Shown here: one piece after another, positions 24,773 through 34,527 of the stretch
Numbering within the stretch: position 1 is the stretch's first letter
Layout of the letters: each line of letters opens with the position of its first letter
Assembly: GCA_016707205.1 (NCBI GenBank)
Contig: JADJHZ010000003.1
Span: 591,113 to 655,112, forward strand
Length of the DNA: 64,000 nt
Reading direction: 5' to 3'
From: Haliscomenobacter sp.
GTDB taxonomy: Bacteria > Bacteroidota > Bacteroidia > Chitinophagales > Saprospiraceae
Program-made: the position numbers and the translations under genes
The notes under the pieces: model-generated
Database searches by the model: none
What the model was told of the DNA's origin: nothing
Seen by the model: only the letters and a program-made list of their open reading frames with translations

Positions 24773-25016
24773 CTAACTGGCGCGAGGCTCTGCCCAATGC
24801 TGTCTGGAACCTGTTCGCCTGTTCGCCGTCCCGCAATTAGCGGGATCACATTCCGTGCGGAATTATCAGCCGGTCCTCCAGACGCTATGGTCTGGACTTT
24901 CAGCCTGACCGGCGTTCCTTTTTTTCTGCCTCACGAACAGGTTCCAGACCGCATTAGGCTCCTAACTGGCGGGAGGCTCCGCCTCGTGCCCGCTATCTCG
25001 CGAGGCTCCGCCTCGC
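24773..25016. repeat. Structured intergenic repeat cluster
   Basis: CTAACTGGCG plus GAGGCT occurs as a direct repeat at 24773 and 24962. GTCTGGAACCTGTTCG (24802-24817) has its exact reverse complement at 24934-24949. Short perfect hairpins lie at 24829-24845, 24877-24896 and 25000-25016 (GCGAGGC, loop TCC). No coding signal. The AT-rich 25020-25098 after it probably holds the glgA promoter. Confidence 0.55.
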
Positions 25017-25098
25017 ACCTTTTAAAATAAAAAATCCTCCCTTCCAACCTACGAATAATAAAAACCCCTAAATTTAAGCAAACAGTACCTGAAGCCTG

Positions 25099-26531
25099 AT
25101 GAGAGTACTCCATATCAGCGCAGAATGCTATCCGGCGGCCAAAGCTGGCGGCTTGGGAGACGTAGTCGGCGCCCTTCCCAAATACCAGAACCAAAGCGGG
25201 ATCGCTGCGGGCGTCGTCATTCCGAAATACGATCTCCCCTGGATCCGGAACCGCCCCACCGAAGTCGTGTACTCGGGAGCTTTCCGCATGGCCAATGGAA
25301 TTACGTATCCTTTCGCGGTAGAACAAACGGGGATGGACAATCTGGGGTTCCCCCTGTTCTTTGTCAACATCCCTGGTCAGTTTGACCGGCAGGGCATTTA
25401 CGGAGATGCCAACGGATGGTTTGGCGATAACGAAGAGCGCTTTGTTTTTTTCCAGCAGGCCGTATTGCAATGGGTCCTCCAATTTGCCGAAAAGCCGGAT
25501 CTGCTCCATTGCCACGACCATCACTCCGGCCTGATCCCGTTCATGGTCAAATACTGCCCCGATTACCATCCGCTAAAAGACATCCCCTCGGTGTTCACCA
25601 TCCACAACGGAGAATATCAGGGCGCCCTGCGCTGGGACAAATACCCCATTCTGCCCGCTTTCTATACCGAGGCCAGCGGGTTGCTCGACTGGAACGGGTA
25701 CATCAACTCCCTGGCATGCGCCATCAAATGCGCCTGGGCGGTCACTACCGTTTCCCAATCATATATGGAAGAGCTGGCGTATGCTTCCAATGGACTGGAA
25801 AGCCTGATCCGCGACGAATGGCCCAAGTGCCAGGGTATTCTCAATGGGATCGATGCCCAGGTTTGGGATCCGCAACAGGATACCTACCTGCCGGTCCGAT
25901 TGGATGAGGACGTAGACGCATTCAAGCAGGAAAACAAAAACGCGCTGTTCAGCCGTTTTCAATTCCAGGAACAGGACCCGGTTTTCACCTTTATTGGCCG
26001 CCTCGTGCGCGAAAAAGGCGCCGACTTGCTCCCGAACTAATCCGCCAGGTACTCGACAGCGGGCTGGCCGTGAATTTTCTCATCCTGGGCACCGGCGAAG
26101 CAGAATTGCACGATGCGCTGAGGGAGTTGAACTGGGTCTATCAAGGCCGATGCGACGCCGTACTGGAATACAACGAAGCCCTTGCCCACACCCTCTATGC
26201 GGGTTCGGACTTCCTCCTCATGCCTTCCCGGGTGGAGCCTTGCGGCCTCAACCAGATGTACGCCATGCGGTACGGCACGATCCCGATCGTGCGCACGGTG
26301 GGGGGGTTAAAAGACACCGTCATCGACCTTGGCGCGTTTCCGGCGGAGGGCAGGGGATTTCGGTTTGATCACTTTACCGTCGACGATGCCCACCATGCCA
26401 TTTGGCGGGCTTATAGTCTGTACCAGGACACCGCTCAGATGAAATCGATCCGCAAGCGGATTATGGCGGCCGACTTTTCCTGGGAAAAGGCAGCGAACAA
26501 CTATTTTCACCTATATCAAGAATTGATCTAA
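25099..26531 (+). CDS. glgA: Glycogen synthase, frameshifted
   Basis: A GT5 glycogen/starch synthase split by a one-base loss near 26029-26034 (a short C run). The first part (314 residues) starts MRVLHISAECYPAAKAGGLG with the ADP-glucose loop KAGGLGDVVG, then HCHDHHSGLIPFM and the second domain FTFIGRLVREKG. Adding one C joins it to LIRQVLDSGLAVNFLILGTG and MPSRVEPCGLNQMYAMRYGT (the conserved E-x7-E region) and gives 477 residues, the normal length. It adds glucose from ADP-glucose to glycogen. It is followed 11 bases later by glgC, its substrate-making partner. Confidence 0.9.
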
Positions 26532-26542
26532 TCCAAACAGCT

Positions 26543-27817
26543 ATGATCAAAATGATTGCCCTGATCCTTGGAGGCGGCGCCGGCAGCCGCTTAGCCCCGC
26601 TGACGAGCCAGCGCTCGAAACCTGCAGTGCCCATTGCCGGAAAATATCGCCTGATCGATATCCCGATCTCCAACTGCCTGAATTCCGGTCTGAAACGCAT
26701 GTTCGTGCTGACCCAATACAACTCCGCCTCTCTGAACAAGCACATCAAGAACACCTACCATTTCGACATGTTCAGCCATGGTTTTGTCGACATCCTGGCG
26801 GCTGAACAAACCCCGAGCAGCGACCAGTGGTTCCAGGGTACTGCAGATGCGGTGCGCCAGTCGATGCACCACCTGACCAACCACGATTACGACTATTTAC
26901 TCATCCTGTCCGGCGACCAGCTCTATCAGATGAACTTCGAAACCCTGGTCAAATACCACATCGAAAAAGATGCCGACCTGACCATCGCCACCATCCCGGT
27001 ATCGGATCGCGACGCCTCCGGCTTTGGGATTATGAAAGTCAACACCGAAGGGTATATCGATGATTTTGTGGAAAAACCCAAGGCCAATGTGCTGGAAGCC
27101 TGGGAATCCGCCGTGGATGAGGAGAACCGTGCTCAGGGAAAGGTCTATCTGGCTTCGATGGGGATTTATGTGTTTAGCCGGGCCATAATGAAAAAACTGT
27201 TTGACGAAAACGAGAAAGCGATCGACTTCGGAAAAGAGATTATTCCCAACGCGATCTCTTCCAATTACAAGATCGCCAGTTTCTCCTACGATGGATACTG
27301 GACGGACATCGGAACTATCCGCTCCTTCTTCGAAGCCAATATTGCCCTGGCCGATCCGCTTCCGGAATTTAATTTATTTGACGGGGACAATCCCATTTAT
27401 ACCCGCCCCCGTCTGCTGGCGCCCACCAAAGTGTATGGCACCTTCCTGAATAAGGCATTAGTAGCTGAGGGCTGTATTATTCATGCCAAAAAGGTGGACC
27501 GGGCCGTGATCGGTATTCGTTCCCGCATAGGTGAAGGTACGGAAATCAGTAATGCCATCGTCATGGGCGCCGATTATTACGAATCGGTTGAAGACATTTC
27601 GCTGCGCCGTAACGGCGCCCCAATGGGCATCGGGAAAGACTGTTACATCGAAAACGCGATCATCGATAAAAACTGCCGCATCGGCAACAATGTGGTCATC
27701 AAAGGCAGCCCGCTGCTCCACGATCAGGAAACGGACACCTTCTGCGTCCGGGATGGTATCGTCGTGCTCAAAAAACGGGCTTATATCCCGGATGGAACGA
27801 AGATTGGGTTGATTTGA
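26543..27817 (+). CDS. glgC: Glucose-1-phosphate adenylyltransferase
   Basis: 424 residues. N-terminal nucleotidyltransferase LILGGGAGSRLAPLTSQRSK (about 6-25), then the conserved regions LILSGDQLYQMNF (about 118), FGIMKVN (about 153), VEKP (about 171) and YWTDIGTIRSFFEANI (about 252). From about 300 the C-terminus is a left-handed beta-helix of hexapeptide repeats (RIGNNVVIKGSPLL). It makes ADP-glucose for glgA, the rate-setting step of glycogen synthesis. It ends at TGA 27815-27817, followed by a strong palindrome. Confidence 0.95.
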   Translation: MIKMIALILGGGAGSRLAPLTSQRSKPAVPIAGKYRLIDIPISNCLNSGLKRMFVLTQYNSASLNKHIKNTYHFDMFSHGFVDILAAEQTPSSDQWFQGTADAVRQSMHHLTNHDYDYLLILSGDQLYQMNFETLVKYHIEKDADLTIATIPVSDRDASGFGIMKVNTEGYIDDFVEKPKANVLEAWESAVDEENRAQGKVYLASMGIYVFSRAIMKKLFDENEKAIDFGKEIIPNAISSNYKIASFSYDGYWTDIGTIRSFFEANIALADPLPEFNLFDGDNPIYTRPRLLAPTKVYGTFLNKALVAEGCIIHAKKVDRAVIGIRSRIGEGTEISNAIVMGADYYESVEDISLRRNGAPMGIGKDCYIENAIIDKNCRIGNNVVIKGSPLLHDQETDTFCVRDGIVVLKKRAYIPDGTKIGLI

Positions 27818-27824
27818 CGGGTTC

Positions 27825-27867
27825 CTACTCCGTAACGACGGGTTTAAAACCCGTCGTTACGGAGTAG
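27825..27867. terminator. 21-base perfect palindrome after glgC
   Basis: CTACTCCGTAACGACGGGTTT (27825-27845) pairs exactly with 27847-27867 around a single base. A further copy of the right arm with one change (AAACCCGTCGTTACAGAGTA) lies at 27873-27892. It sits between convergent glgC and the dipeptidase gene and can terminate both; no T-run follows, so it may instead be a REP-type repeat. Confidence 0.55.
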
Positions 27868-27900
27868 GGCTGCAAACCCGTCGTTACAGAGTAGGACTGC

Positions 27901-29148
27901 TTACATCGATTCCGCCGCCGCTTCCACGGCTTTCCAAACCCGGAAGACATTCTTGTAGCATATCTTGGCAATATCGCCGGAGGAATAGCCTCTGGCAAGC
28001 AGTTCGCGGATCAGGTTGGGGTACTGGGAAACATCTTTTAGCCCGGTAGGCAGGGAATCCCCTACGCCGTCGAAATCGGATCCCAGGCCGACGTGGTCAA
28101 TCCCGGCCATCTTCACGACGTGGTCGATATGGTCGGCCACGGTTTTGACATCGGCATACAGGCTGGGATTGGCTTTCTGAAAGTCCTTGATCACCTGCTC
28201 CGCTTCGGGCGTTCCATAACGCACCCCTTTTTCGCTGAGGATCTTGCGCAGTTCGTCCCTCAATTGATCGTTGTGCTTGGATACGTTTCCATCCAGGAAA
28301 CCGGAGCCGAAATTAATCTGGATCACCCCTCCGTTTTGCTTCAGGGCGACCAGCATATCATCGTTCATATTGCGCTCAAAACCGGGGGTGAACTTCCGGC
28401 ACGAGGAGTGGGAAGCGATCACGGGCACCTTGGTGAGGCGCAAGACGTCGAAAAAGGTGCTGTCCGACACGTGGGAGATATCGACCATGATTCCCACGCG
28501 GTTCATTTCCCTGACTACCTGTTCGCCGAAGGGGCTCAGGCCGTTCCAGGTATGGGTCGTATCGTAGGAAGAATCGCAGATCTGATTGTCTTTGCCGTGG
28601 GTGAGGGTGATGTATCGGATTCCCCGGGAATGGAAATACGCCACGTTGGCCAGGTCGTTACCTACCGGAGCCCCATTCTCCATACCCATCGGCAGGGAAA
28701 TCAGGCCTTTTTTAAAATGAACCATGACCTGAGCGGGGGAGGTTGCCACGGCAAAGCGGTCGGGGTGCGCTTTGGCAATCCCATTGACCATATCGATCAG
28801 CGAGTCGGCCAGGCTTTTACCCATGTCGGGTTGCTGCTGATAGCCCGAAGGGATGTAAATCGACATAAACGGCGCATCCAGGCCGCCTTTCTTCGCCCGA
28901 ACGTAATCAAAGTCGCCGTCCGTGGTCTCCACCGGAATGCCGATGTATTCTTTCGTGAGCTGAAAATTGCGTACTTTCAGGCGGTAGGGAAGGTCAACGT
29001 GCCCATCGGTAATGATGAATTTATGCGCCAGCTTATCCGCTTTCTTCGCCAGTGCATCCATTTCCTGGGCAATTCCCAAATGCAAAACGCCTCCCATAAA
29101 CATCAGTATAAAGGCCGTTTTTAAAAAAAAGTCCTGTTGCTTCAACAT
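27901..29148 (-). CDS. Membrane (renal-type) dipeptidase, family M19
   Basis: 415 residues. A signal peptide (MLKQQDFFLKTAFILMFMGG to about 27) is followed by the M19 fold with the zinc ligands: ITDGHVDLPYRLK (HxD), the later NDDM/HSS context VPVIASHSSCRKFTPGFERN, and DHVGLGSDFDGVGDSLP near 352. It cleaves dipeptides and probably acts in the periplasm, given the signal. It is transcribed toward glgC, and its promoter lies in the 54-base divergent gap with the SDR gene. Confidence 0.88.
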   Translation of the reverse strand: MLKQQDFFLKTAFILMFMGGVLHLGIAQEMDALAKKADKLAHKFIITDGHVDLPYRLKVRNFQLTKEYIGIPVETTDGDFDYVRAKKGGLDAPFMSIYIPSGYQQQPDMGKSLADSLIDMVNGIAKAHPDRFAVATSPAQVMVHFKKGLISLPMGMENGAPVGNDLANVAYFHSRGIRYITLTHGKDNQICDSSYDTTHTWNGLSPFGEQVVREMNRVGIMVDISHVSDSTFFDVLRLTKVPVIASHSSCRKFTPGFERNMNDDMLVALKQNGGVIQINFGSGFLDGNVSKHNDQLRDELRKILSEKGVRYGTPEAEQVIKDFQKANPSLYADVKTVADHIDHVVKMAGIDHVGLGSDFDGVGDSLPTGLKDVSQYPNLIRELLARGYSSGDIAKICYKNVFRVWKAVEAAAESM

Positions 29149-29202
29149 AGTGCCAAATTTTAAATTATTATTTGCGAATATACATTTTAATCAAAAAGTG
29201 CA

Positions 29203-30048
29203 ATGCATAATAAAACCGTCCTGATCACCGGTGGGAATTCTGGCATCGGCAAATTTACCGCCCTGGGACTCCTGCAGGAAGGAGCGGAAGTGTTCATCGC
29301 CTGCCGGAATAGGGAGAAGGCCGCCAAGGCAATCCAGGAGTTGGAAAGCATGAGTGCGGTAAAAGGGAAAGTCAGGGCTCTTGAACTTGATTTAGCCGAC
29401 CTGCACTCCATCGAAGCCATGGTCCTCGCTTTCCAGGCCCAAAGGCCCAAACTGGATGTCCTGATCAATAATGCCGGCGTAGTGACCAGCAAATACCAGC
29501 AAACCCGTCAGGGGTTCGAACTTCAATTCGGCGTAAACCATCTTGGTCATTTTCATCTGACCCAGCTTTTACTCCCAGCGCTTCGCGAGGCTCCTGAGGC
29601 CAGGGTGGTTAATGTGTCGTCGGCTTCCTACCTGCGGGGAACCCTCGATTTTAACCGGCTCCGCCAATGGCCCGGGAGGTATAATAGTTTAAAGGCGTAC
29701 GCCCAATCCAAACTGTGCAATGTGCTTTTTACCCGGGAAATGGCGCGCAGGCATCCGGAAATCGACTGCAATGCGTTACATCCGGGAGTGGTGAGCACCG
29801 AAATTGGCAGTAAACATATGACACTCCTGGAAGCATTGGCATGGACCCTCTACCGCCCTTTTATGGTTTCCCCGAAGACAGGCGCAAAAACCTCCATTTT
29901 CCTCGCCAGTTCGCCCACAGTGGCCGGCATCAGCGGCCGGTTTTTCGACGAAAACCAAAACCCCAGAAAATTGGCCGCCCACGCCCTAAGCGACACCCTC
30001 GCCCAACGGCTTTGGACGGAAAGCGAGCAGTGGACAAAAAAACAGTAG
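29203..30048 (+). CDS. SDR family NAD(P)-dependent oxidoreductase
   Basis: 281 residues, classical SDR: TGGNSGIG cofactor motif at 8-15, basic R following the second strand (ACRNREKAAK, favouring NADPH), DLADLHSIE, NNAG at about 88, catalytic Ser in VNVSSASYLRG and the YAQSK pair (about 166-170). Sequence style is close to retinol dehydrogenase/WW-oxidoreductase-like proteins; the substrate is not predictable. Divergent from the dipeptidase gene and followed by a repeat-rich gap. Confidence 0.85.
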   Translation: MHNKTVLITGGNSGIGKFTALGLLQEGAEVFIACRNREKAAKAIQELESMSAVKGKVRALELDLADLHSIEAMVLAFQAQRPKLDVLINNAGVVTSKYQQTRQGFELQFGVNHLGHFHLTQLLLPALREAPEARVVNVSSASYLRGTLDFNRLRQWPGRYNSLKAYAQSKLCNVLFTREMARRHPEIDCNALHPGVVSTEIGSKHMTLLEALAWTLYRPFMVSPKTGAKTSIFLASSPTVAGISGRFFDENQNPRKLAAHALSDTLAQRLWTESEQWTKKQ

Positions 30049-30049
30049 G

Positions 30050-30254
30050 GCAGTCTGAAGACTGCACCAATCCGTAGACTGAAGTCTACGGTCAACAGGA
30101 GGATCGTACTTCGTAAATCATACCTCGTAAATCTGGCATAAAACTTTTTTGGGGATTTTCCTGGCAAAGAGTTTTTGTTTGCCGGCCCGGGGGGGCTCTT
30201 GGCCCGGCCCCCCCCCCTTGTTGTTTTATCGTACTTCGTAAATCGTACTTCCAC
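30050..30254. repeat. Repeat-rich gap with hairpins and C10 run
   Basis: Hairpins GCAGTCT/AGACTGC (30050-30065) and CCGTAGAC/GTCTACGG (30072-30091) follow the SDR stop. TCGTACTTCGTAAATC occurs near 30104 and again near 30229, each followed by a partial second unit. Between them lie a run of seven G (about 30189-30195) and a run of ten C (about 30209-30218). No coding signal; the decarboxylase start follows at 30255. Confidence 0.5.
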
Positions 30255-31691
30255 ATGACTTTCGACCAACTCGAATCGCTGGAGGCCCAGGCCAGGATGC
30301 TCGAGCCAGGAGCTGCCGACCGGGAAAACTGGACTTCAAAGGCCGCTCAATATGGGAGCGCCTTCATCGACGGGTTGCCGGAAGGCAAGACCTACCTGCC
30401 TGACCGGGATAGAGGCAGCGCGTTGGCTTCCTTGCCTTTCGGGGAAGAAGGAAGGGATATAGACGAAGTGTTGGAGGCGGTCCACTTGGGCGTCAATTCC
30501 AGCGGCATCAATCCGGCGTCCGGAGGGCACCTGGGGTACGTGCCCGGGGGAGGCGTATTCCCTTCGGCTCTTGGCGATTACCTCGCTGCCGTCACCAACC
30601 GCTATGCGGGTATTTTCTTTGCCAACCCGGGAGCGGTGCGCATGGAGAACGATTTGATCCGGTGGATGTGCCAGTTGGTAGGGTATCCGGAAGGCGCTCT
30701 GGGTAACCTCGCTTCCGGTGGATCCATTGCCAACCTGATCGCGATCACGACAGCGAGGGACTATTTTCAGGTCAAATCAGCCTCGATCCCCCGTCTGGCG
30801 ATCTACCTGACCTCGCAGGTGCATCACTGCGTGCAGAAAGCCATCCGCATTGCCGGCCTGGGAGAGGCTCAGATCAGGTATATTCCTCTGGACGAGCAGT
30901 TCCGCATGCAGCCGAGTGCGCTGCAGCAGGCCATAGACTCCGATAAGTCCCGTGGGCTAATCCCCTTTCTGGTGGTCGCTTCTGCGGGCACGACGGATAC
31001 CGGAGCAGTAGATCCATTGGACGAGATTGCCGAAATAGCCGGGAGGGAGCGTATCTGGTATCATGTCGATGCTGCCTACGGCGGTTTTTTTACCCTCGTA
31101 GAAGCGCTTCGGCCGACGTTTAAAGGAATCGAACGCTCCGATTCGGTAGCCATCGATCCGCACAAAGGGTTGTTCCTGCCCTACGGCCTGGGGGCAGTCC
31201 TGATCCGCAACGTCGAAGCGCAATTCAAAGCCCACCACTACATGGGCAATTACATGCAGGATGCCTTTGGCCCCGGGCAGGAAGTATCGCCTGCAGACCT
31301 TTCTCCCGAGCTGACCAAACATTTTCGAGGTTTGCGCATGTGGCTTCCGCTCCAGCTACTTGGTTTAGCTCCTTTTCGCGCTGCGCTTCAAGAAAAAATA
31401 CTGCTTTGCCGGTATTTTTACGAACAAGTCCAAAAATTAGGATTCCAAACAGGTCCTTATCCCGACCTTTCGATTATGATTTTTCGGTATGTCCCATCTG
31501 AAAAAAACGCCGATGCATTCAACGAAGCCTTGGTGCGGTATGTCCAGGAAGACGGAAGGGTATTTCTATCCTCTACGACCATCGAAGGCCGGTACTGGAT
31601 TCGCCTGGCGGTACTGAGTTTCCGGACCCATAAACGGGAAGTCGCCCTTTGTCTGGATATCCTGCGATTGGGATTAGAGAAACTGGGTTAA
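30255..31691 (+). CDS. PLP-dependent group II decarboxylase
   Basis: 478 residues of the aromatic-L-amino-acid/glutamate decarboxylase type. Motifs: SSGINPASGGHLGYVPGGG (about 80-98), GNLASGGSIANLIAI (about 150), HVDAAYGGFFTL (about 272, the Asp that holds the PLP ring nitrogen) and DPHKGLFLPYG (about 297) whose Lys forms the Schiff base. It would remove CO2 from an amino acid. The exact substrate (aromatic amino acid, or a distant one) cannot be read from motifs. Monocistronic, between repeat DNA and an unrelated gene. Confidence 0.88.
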   Translation: MTFDQLESLEAQARMLEPGAADRENWTSKAAQYGSAFIDGLPEGKTYLPDRDRGSALASLPFGEEGRDIDEVLEAVHLGVNSSGINPASGGHLGYVPGGGVFPSALGDYLAAVTNRYAGIFFANPGAVRMENDLIRWMCQLVGYPEGALGNLASGGSIANLIAITTARDYFQVKSASIPRLAIYLTSQVHHCVQKAIRIAGLGEAQIRYIPLDEQFRMQPSALQQAIDSDKSRGLIPFLVVASAGTTDTGAVDPLDEIAEIAGRERIWYHVDAAYGGFFTLVEALRPTFKGIERSDSVAIDPHKGLFLPYGLGAVLIRNVEAQFKAHHYMGNYMQDAFGPGQEVSPADLSPELTKHFRGLRMWLPLQLLGLAPFRAALQEKILLCRYFYEQVQKLGFQTGPYPDLSIMIFRYVPSEKNADAFNEALVRYVQEDGRVFLSSTTIEGRYWIRLAVLSFRTHKREVALCLDILRLGLEKLG

Positions 31692-31913
31692 ACCGCGCAT
31701 TAAGCGATGATTTTACCCCCTTTTCAGCGAGTTTTGCGAAAAAAAACCAAACACTGCGATAAATCCCTAATTTTGTGACAAAAAGCGCATTCATGCGTCA
31801 CATTCGAAGAAGTTCGGCACCTTCTATCTGACAACCCCTTTGTTCTTGGTTCCCTGCGTTGAATTCGGGAGAGGAAATTAGAAAGATCGTGGGCGGAAGC
31901 AAAAGACAAAATA

Positions 31914-32318
31914 ATGAAATCCCTATTCCTGTTCTTTTTTTTAGCCGTTTCGGCGGCAATATACGCACAAAGCGCATCCACGGCTATCAAACCGAAGCCT
32001 TCCTACTGCAACGAACCGCCCGAAGCCTACGATAGCCGGAAAAATGCCTCGGCCGTCAAGCCTGCCGCTTTGCCCAAGTTCAATTCCAAGCCGGTCATGG
32101 AATATCGGGTGCAGGTAGCTATCCTGCGCAAAACAGACCCTACCAAATATCCGTTTCACCGCAGCCTGGTTGCGCGGTATCAGCCTTGCGAAGAGGTTTG
32201 GATCGTCGAATCCAAACAAAGCTTTCGCAACCGCCAGGACGCTGAAAAGCTGCGGGCTGAACTGGCAAAAATGGGATATGGCGGCGCCTATATCACCACC
32301 CTTGTCGGATACGAATAA
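31914..32318 (+). CDS. Small secreted SPOR-like protein
   Basis: 134 residues with signal peptide MKSLFLFFFLAVSAAIYAQS. A 70-residue C-terminal domain carries the SPOR-like pattern EYRVQVAILRKTDPTKYPFH ... IVESKQSFRNRQDAEKLRAE ... LAKMGYGGAYITTLVGYE. SPOR domains bind denuded peptidoglycan strands; this one has the expected length and ends but lacks a transmembrane part, so it would be free in the periplasm. The 222-base gap upstream contains TAATTTTG (31768-31775), a possible -7 box far from the start. Confidence 0.72.
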   Translation: MKSLFLFFFLAVSAAIYAQSASTAIKPKPSYCNEPPEAYDSRKNASAVKPAALPKFNSKPVMEYRVQVAILRKTDPTKYPFHRSLVARYQPCEEVWIVESKQSFRNRQDAEKLRAELAKMGYGGAYITTLVGYE

Positions 32319-32326
32319 CCCGGACG

Positions 32327-34423
32327 TCAATACGCTAAAAGCGCATCCATCGCCTTTTCCACTTTTTCCGCCGAAAGGATCATCGTCCGTTCCAGCGTTT
32401 CGTTGAGGGGGATTGCCGGGAGGTTTTCCGCGCCTATCGTTCGGACCGGCGCGTCCAGGTATTCAAAACAATGCTCCTGAATCCGGGCAGCGAGGCTCTG
32501 AGCAAAGGTATTATTGACCGGTTCTTCGGTAATCACTAAAACCCGGCCATGCGCCTGCGCCCGTTCATAGAGGCGCTCCTCATCCAAGGGAAACAAGGTC
32601 CGCAAGTCGAGGATCTCAATTCTCCCCGGAAATGCCCGTGCGGCATTCAGCGCCCAGTGCACGCCCATTCCGTAAGCGACCACCAGCAGGGATTGGCCTT
32701 TTTCGATCGCTTCGGCTTCCGCTTCCAATGCCATGCGGGCTTTGCCAAAGGGGATGATGTACTCTTCGTCGGGTTCTGCCACCCTGGCGGTATCCGTGCC
32801 TTTCACCTTGGACCAATAAAGCCCTTTATGCTCGAAAATGACCACCGGGTTGGGATCGTAGTAGGCCGCTTTCAAAAGCCCTTTCAAATCGGCCCCGTTG
32901 CTGGGATAAGCGATTTTGATCCCCCGGATGTTGGCGACCACCGATTCCACGCTGGAGCTATGGTACGGCCCACCGCTTCCGTAAGCGCCGGTTGGGACCC
33001 GGAGAATCATGCTCACCGGCCATTTGCCGTTGGACAAGTAGCAGGAGCGGCTGACTTCGGTGAACAATTGATTCAGGCCCGGCCAAATGTAGTCGGCAAA
33101 CTGCACTTCGACAATCGGTTTCAATCCAACCGCCGACATACCCACGGTGCTCCCCACAATAAATGCCTCCTGAATAGGGGTATTAAACACCCGGTCGTCT
33201 CCAAACTTCTGAGCCAAGGTGGCTGCTTCCCGAAATACGCCTCCTAAACGCTTCCCAACATCCTGCCCGTACAGCACACACTCCGGATGCCGGTGCATCA
33301 GTTCCTCAATGGCATGAAGCGCGCAGTCGACCATGACGACCTCTTCTCCGCCAGGCCGTGTTCTCACGCCGCGTTCTTCTACTACCGGCGTAGGCGCAAA
33401 ATCGTGGGTAAACAGGTCCTCGGGGCAGGGGTCTGCCGCCGTACGCGCCAGATCAAAATCCCTGGCCACCAGCTCGCGGGCCTCTTTTTCTATGAAAACG
33501 ACCTCCTCCTCCGAAGCAAGTTTTTGGTCGAGCAGGTAATTGCGCAGAATAGGGTACGGGTCGCGCTCGAAATGTTCCGCAAGATCGTCGCGGTACCACT
33601 CCCTTCGAACCCCCGACGTGTGGTGGTTGAGCAGGGGGACTTCCGCGTGGATCAGCATCGGGCGCCGTTCCCGGCGGATGGTTTGAATCGCCTTGCGAAG
33701 TTCACTGTAAGCGAGTACGAAATCATTCCCAGGAATACTCCGTGCTTCGAGCCCATGGAACCCCCGGGCATATTCGGCGGCGTTTTGGGCCCGGGTTTCG
33801 GCAGCGCTGGCGGAGATATCCCAGCCGTTGTCCTGAACCAGATATAAAATAGGCAATTGTTTCAGCGCCGCCATTTGAAAGGCTTCCGCTACTTCGCCTT
33901 CTGTCACGGAAGCGTCCCCCAGCGAACAAACGGCAATGGGTTTTCCCTCAAACGCGGGATCGTGGCGATATTCCGTCAAGCCCATGCACTCTTTGTAGCG
34001 AATCCCCATAGCCACGCCGGTGATCGGGATCGCCTGCATCCCTGTCGCGGAAGATTGATGCGGAATTTTGGGCATATCGGGCCGGTTCAGGCTGGGATGG
34101 CTATAATACGACCGGCCGCCGGAGAACGGATCATCGCGCTTAGCCATGAGTTGAAGCATCAGGTCGTACGGGCTCATGCCAATCCCGAGGAGCATGGCGT
34201 CGTCGCGGTAATAGGGCGCCACGTAATCCTGGGGCAGGAGCTGAAGCGCCAGGGCCAGTTGCACCGCTTCGTGCCCCCGGGAAGTAGCGTGAACGTATTT
34301 GGAAACCAGTTTGAAGTTGGCTTCAAAGAGTTCCGTCATATTTTTCGCCATAGCCATCAGGCGGAACCCCTTCAAAAGATCGGCCTTAGGAATGGCGGTT
34401 TTGGATTTGGCTTGGGTCATCAT
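32327..34423 (-). CDS. Fused alpha/beta E1 subunit of 2-oxoacid dehydrogenase
   Basis: 698 residues combining both E1 chains. The alpha part (about 1-330) has TSRGHEAVQLALALQLLPQD and a ThDP motif beginning GDASVTEGEVAEAFQMAALK and closing with DN. The beta part (about 360-698) has EELMHRHPECVLYGQDVGKR, EVQFADYIWPGLNQLF and the C-terminal transketolase-like domain with VITEEPVNNTFAQSLAARI. It decarboxylates a branched-chain or similar 2-oxoacid using thiamine diphosphate; E2 and E3 are not in this window. The start is MMTQAKSKTA with two adjacent ATGs. Convergent with the SPOR-like gene. Confidence 0.9.
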   Translation of the reverse strand: MMTQAKSKTAIPKADLLKGFRLMAMAKNMTELFEANFKLVSKYVHATSRGHEAVQLALALQLLPQDYVAPYYRDDAMLLGIGMSPYDLMLQLMAKRDDPFSGGRSYYSHPSLNRPDMPKIPHQSSATGMQAIPITGVAMGIRYKECMGLTEYRHDPAFEGKPIAVCSLGDASVTEGEVAEAFQMAALKQLPILYLVQDNGWDISASAAETRAQNAAEYARGFHGLEARSIPGNDFVLAYSELRKAIQTIRRERRPMLIHAEVPLLNHHTSGVRREWYRDDLAEHFERDPYPILRNYLLDQKLASEEEVVFIEKEARELVARDFDLARTAADPCPEDLFTHDFAPTPVVEERGVRTRPGGEEVVMVDCALHAIEELMHRHPECVLYGQDVGKRLGGVFREAATLAQKFGDDRVFNTPIQEAFIVGSTVGMSAVGLKPIVEVQFADYIWPGLNQLFTEVSRSCYLSNGKWPVSMILRVPTGAYGSGGPYHSSSVESVVANIRGIKIAYPSNGADLKGLLKAAYYDPNPVVIFEHKGLYWSKVKGTDTARVAEPDEEYIIPFGKARMALEAEAEAIEKGQSLLVVAYGMGVHWALNAARAFPGRIEILDLRTLFPLDEERLYERAQAHGRVLVITEEPVNNTFAQSLAARIQEHCFEYLDAPVRTIGAENLPAIPLNETLERTMILSAEKVEKAMDALLAY

Positions 34424-34527
34424 GGAAAGGGCAAATTGGTTTTATCCTGGAATCTACTTTATTGGCGCCCCAAAATCAAGGAGAAAACTCCCTGTGGGGA
34501 AGTGACAAAATTCATGGAACAGTTTTT

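Noticed and set aside
24773..25016. tRNA or small structured RNA gene
   Set aside because: Hairpins do not fit a cloverleaf and no TpsiC-like GGTTCGA motif was seen; treated as a repeat block.
28093..29124. 343-codon plus-strand open frame opposite the dipeptidase
   Set aside because: Antisense shadow without family pattern.
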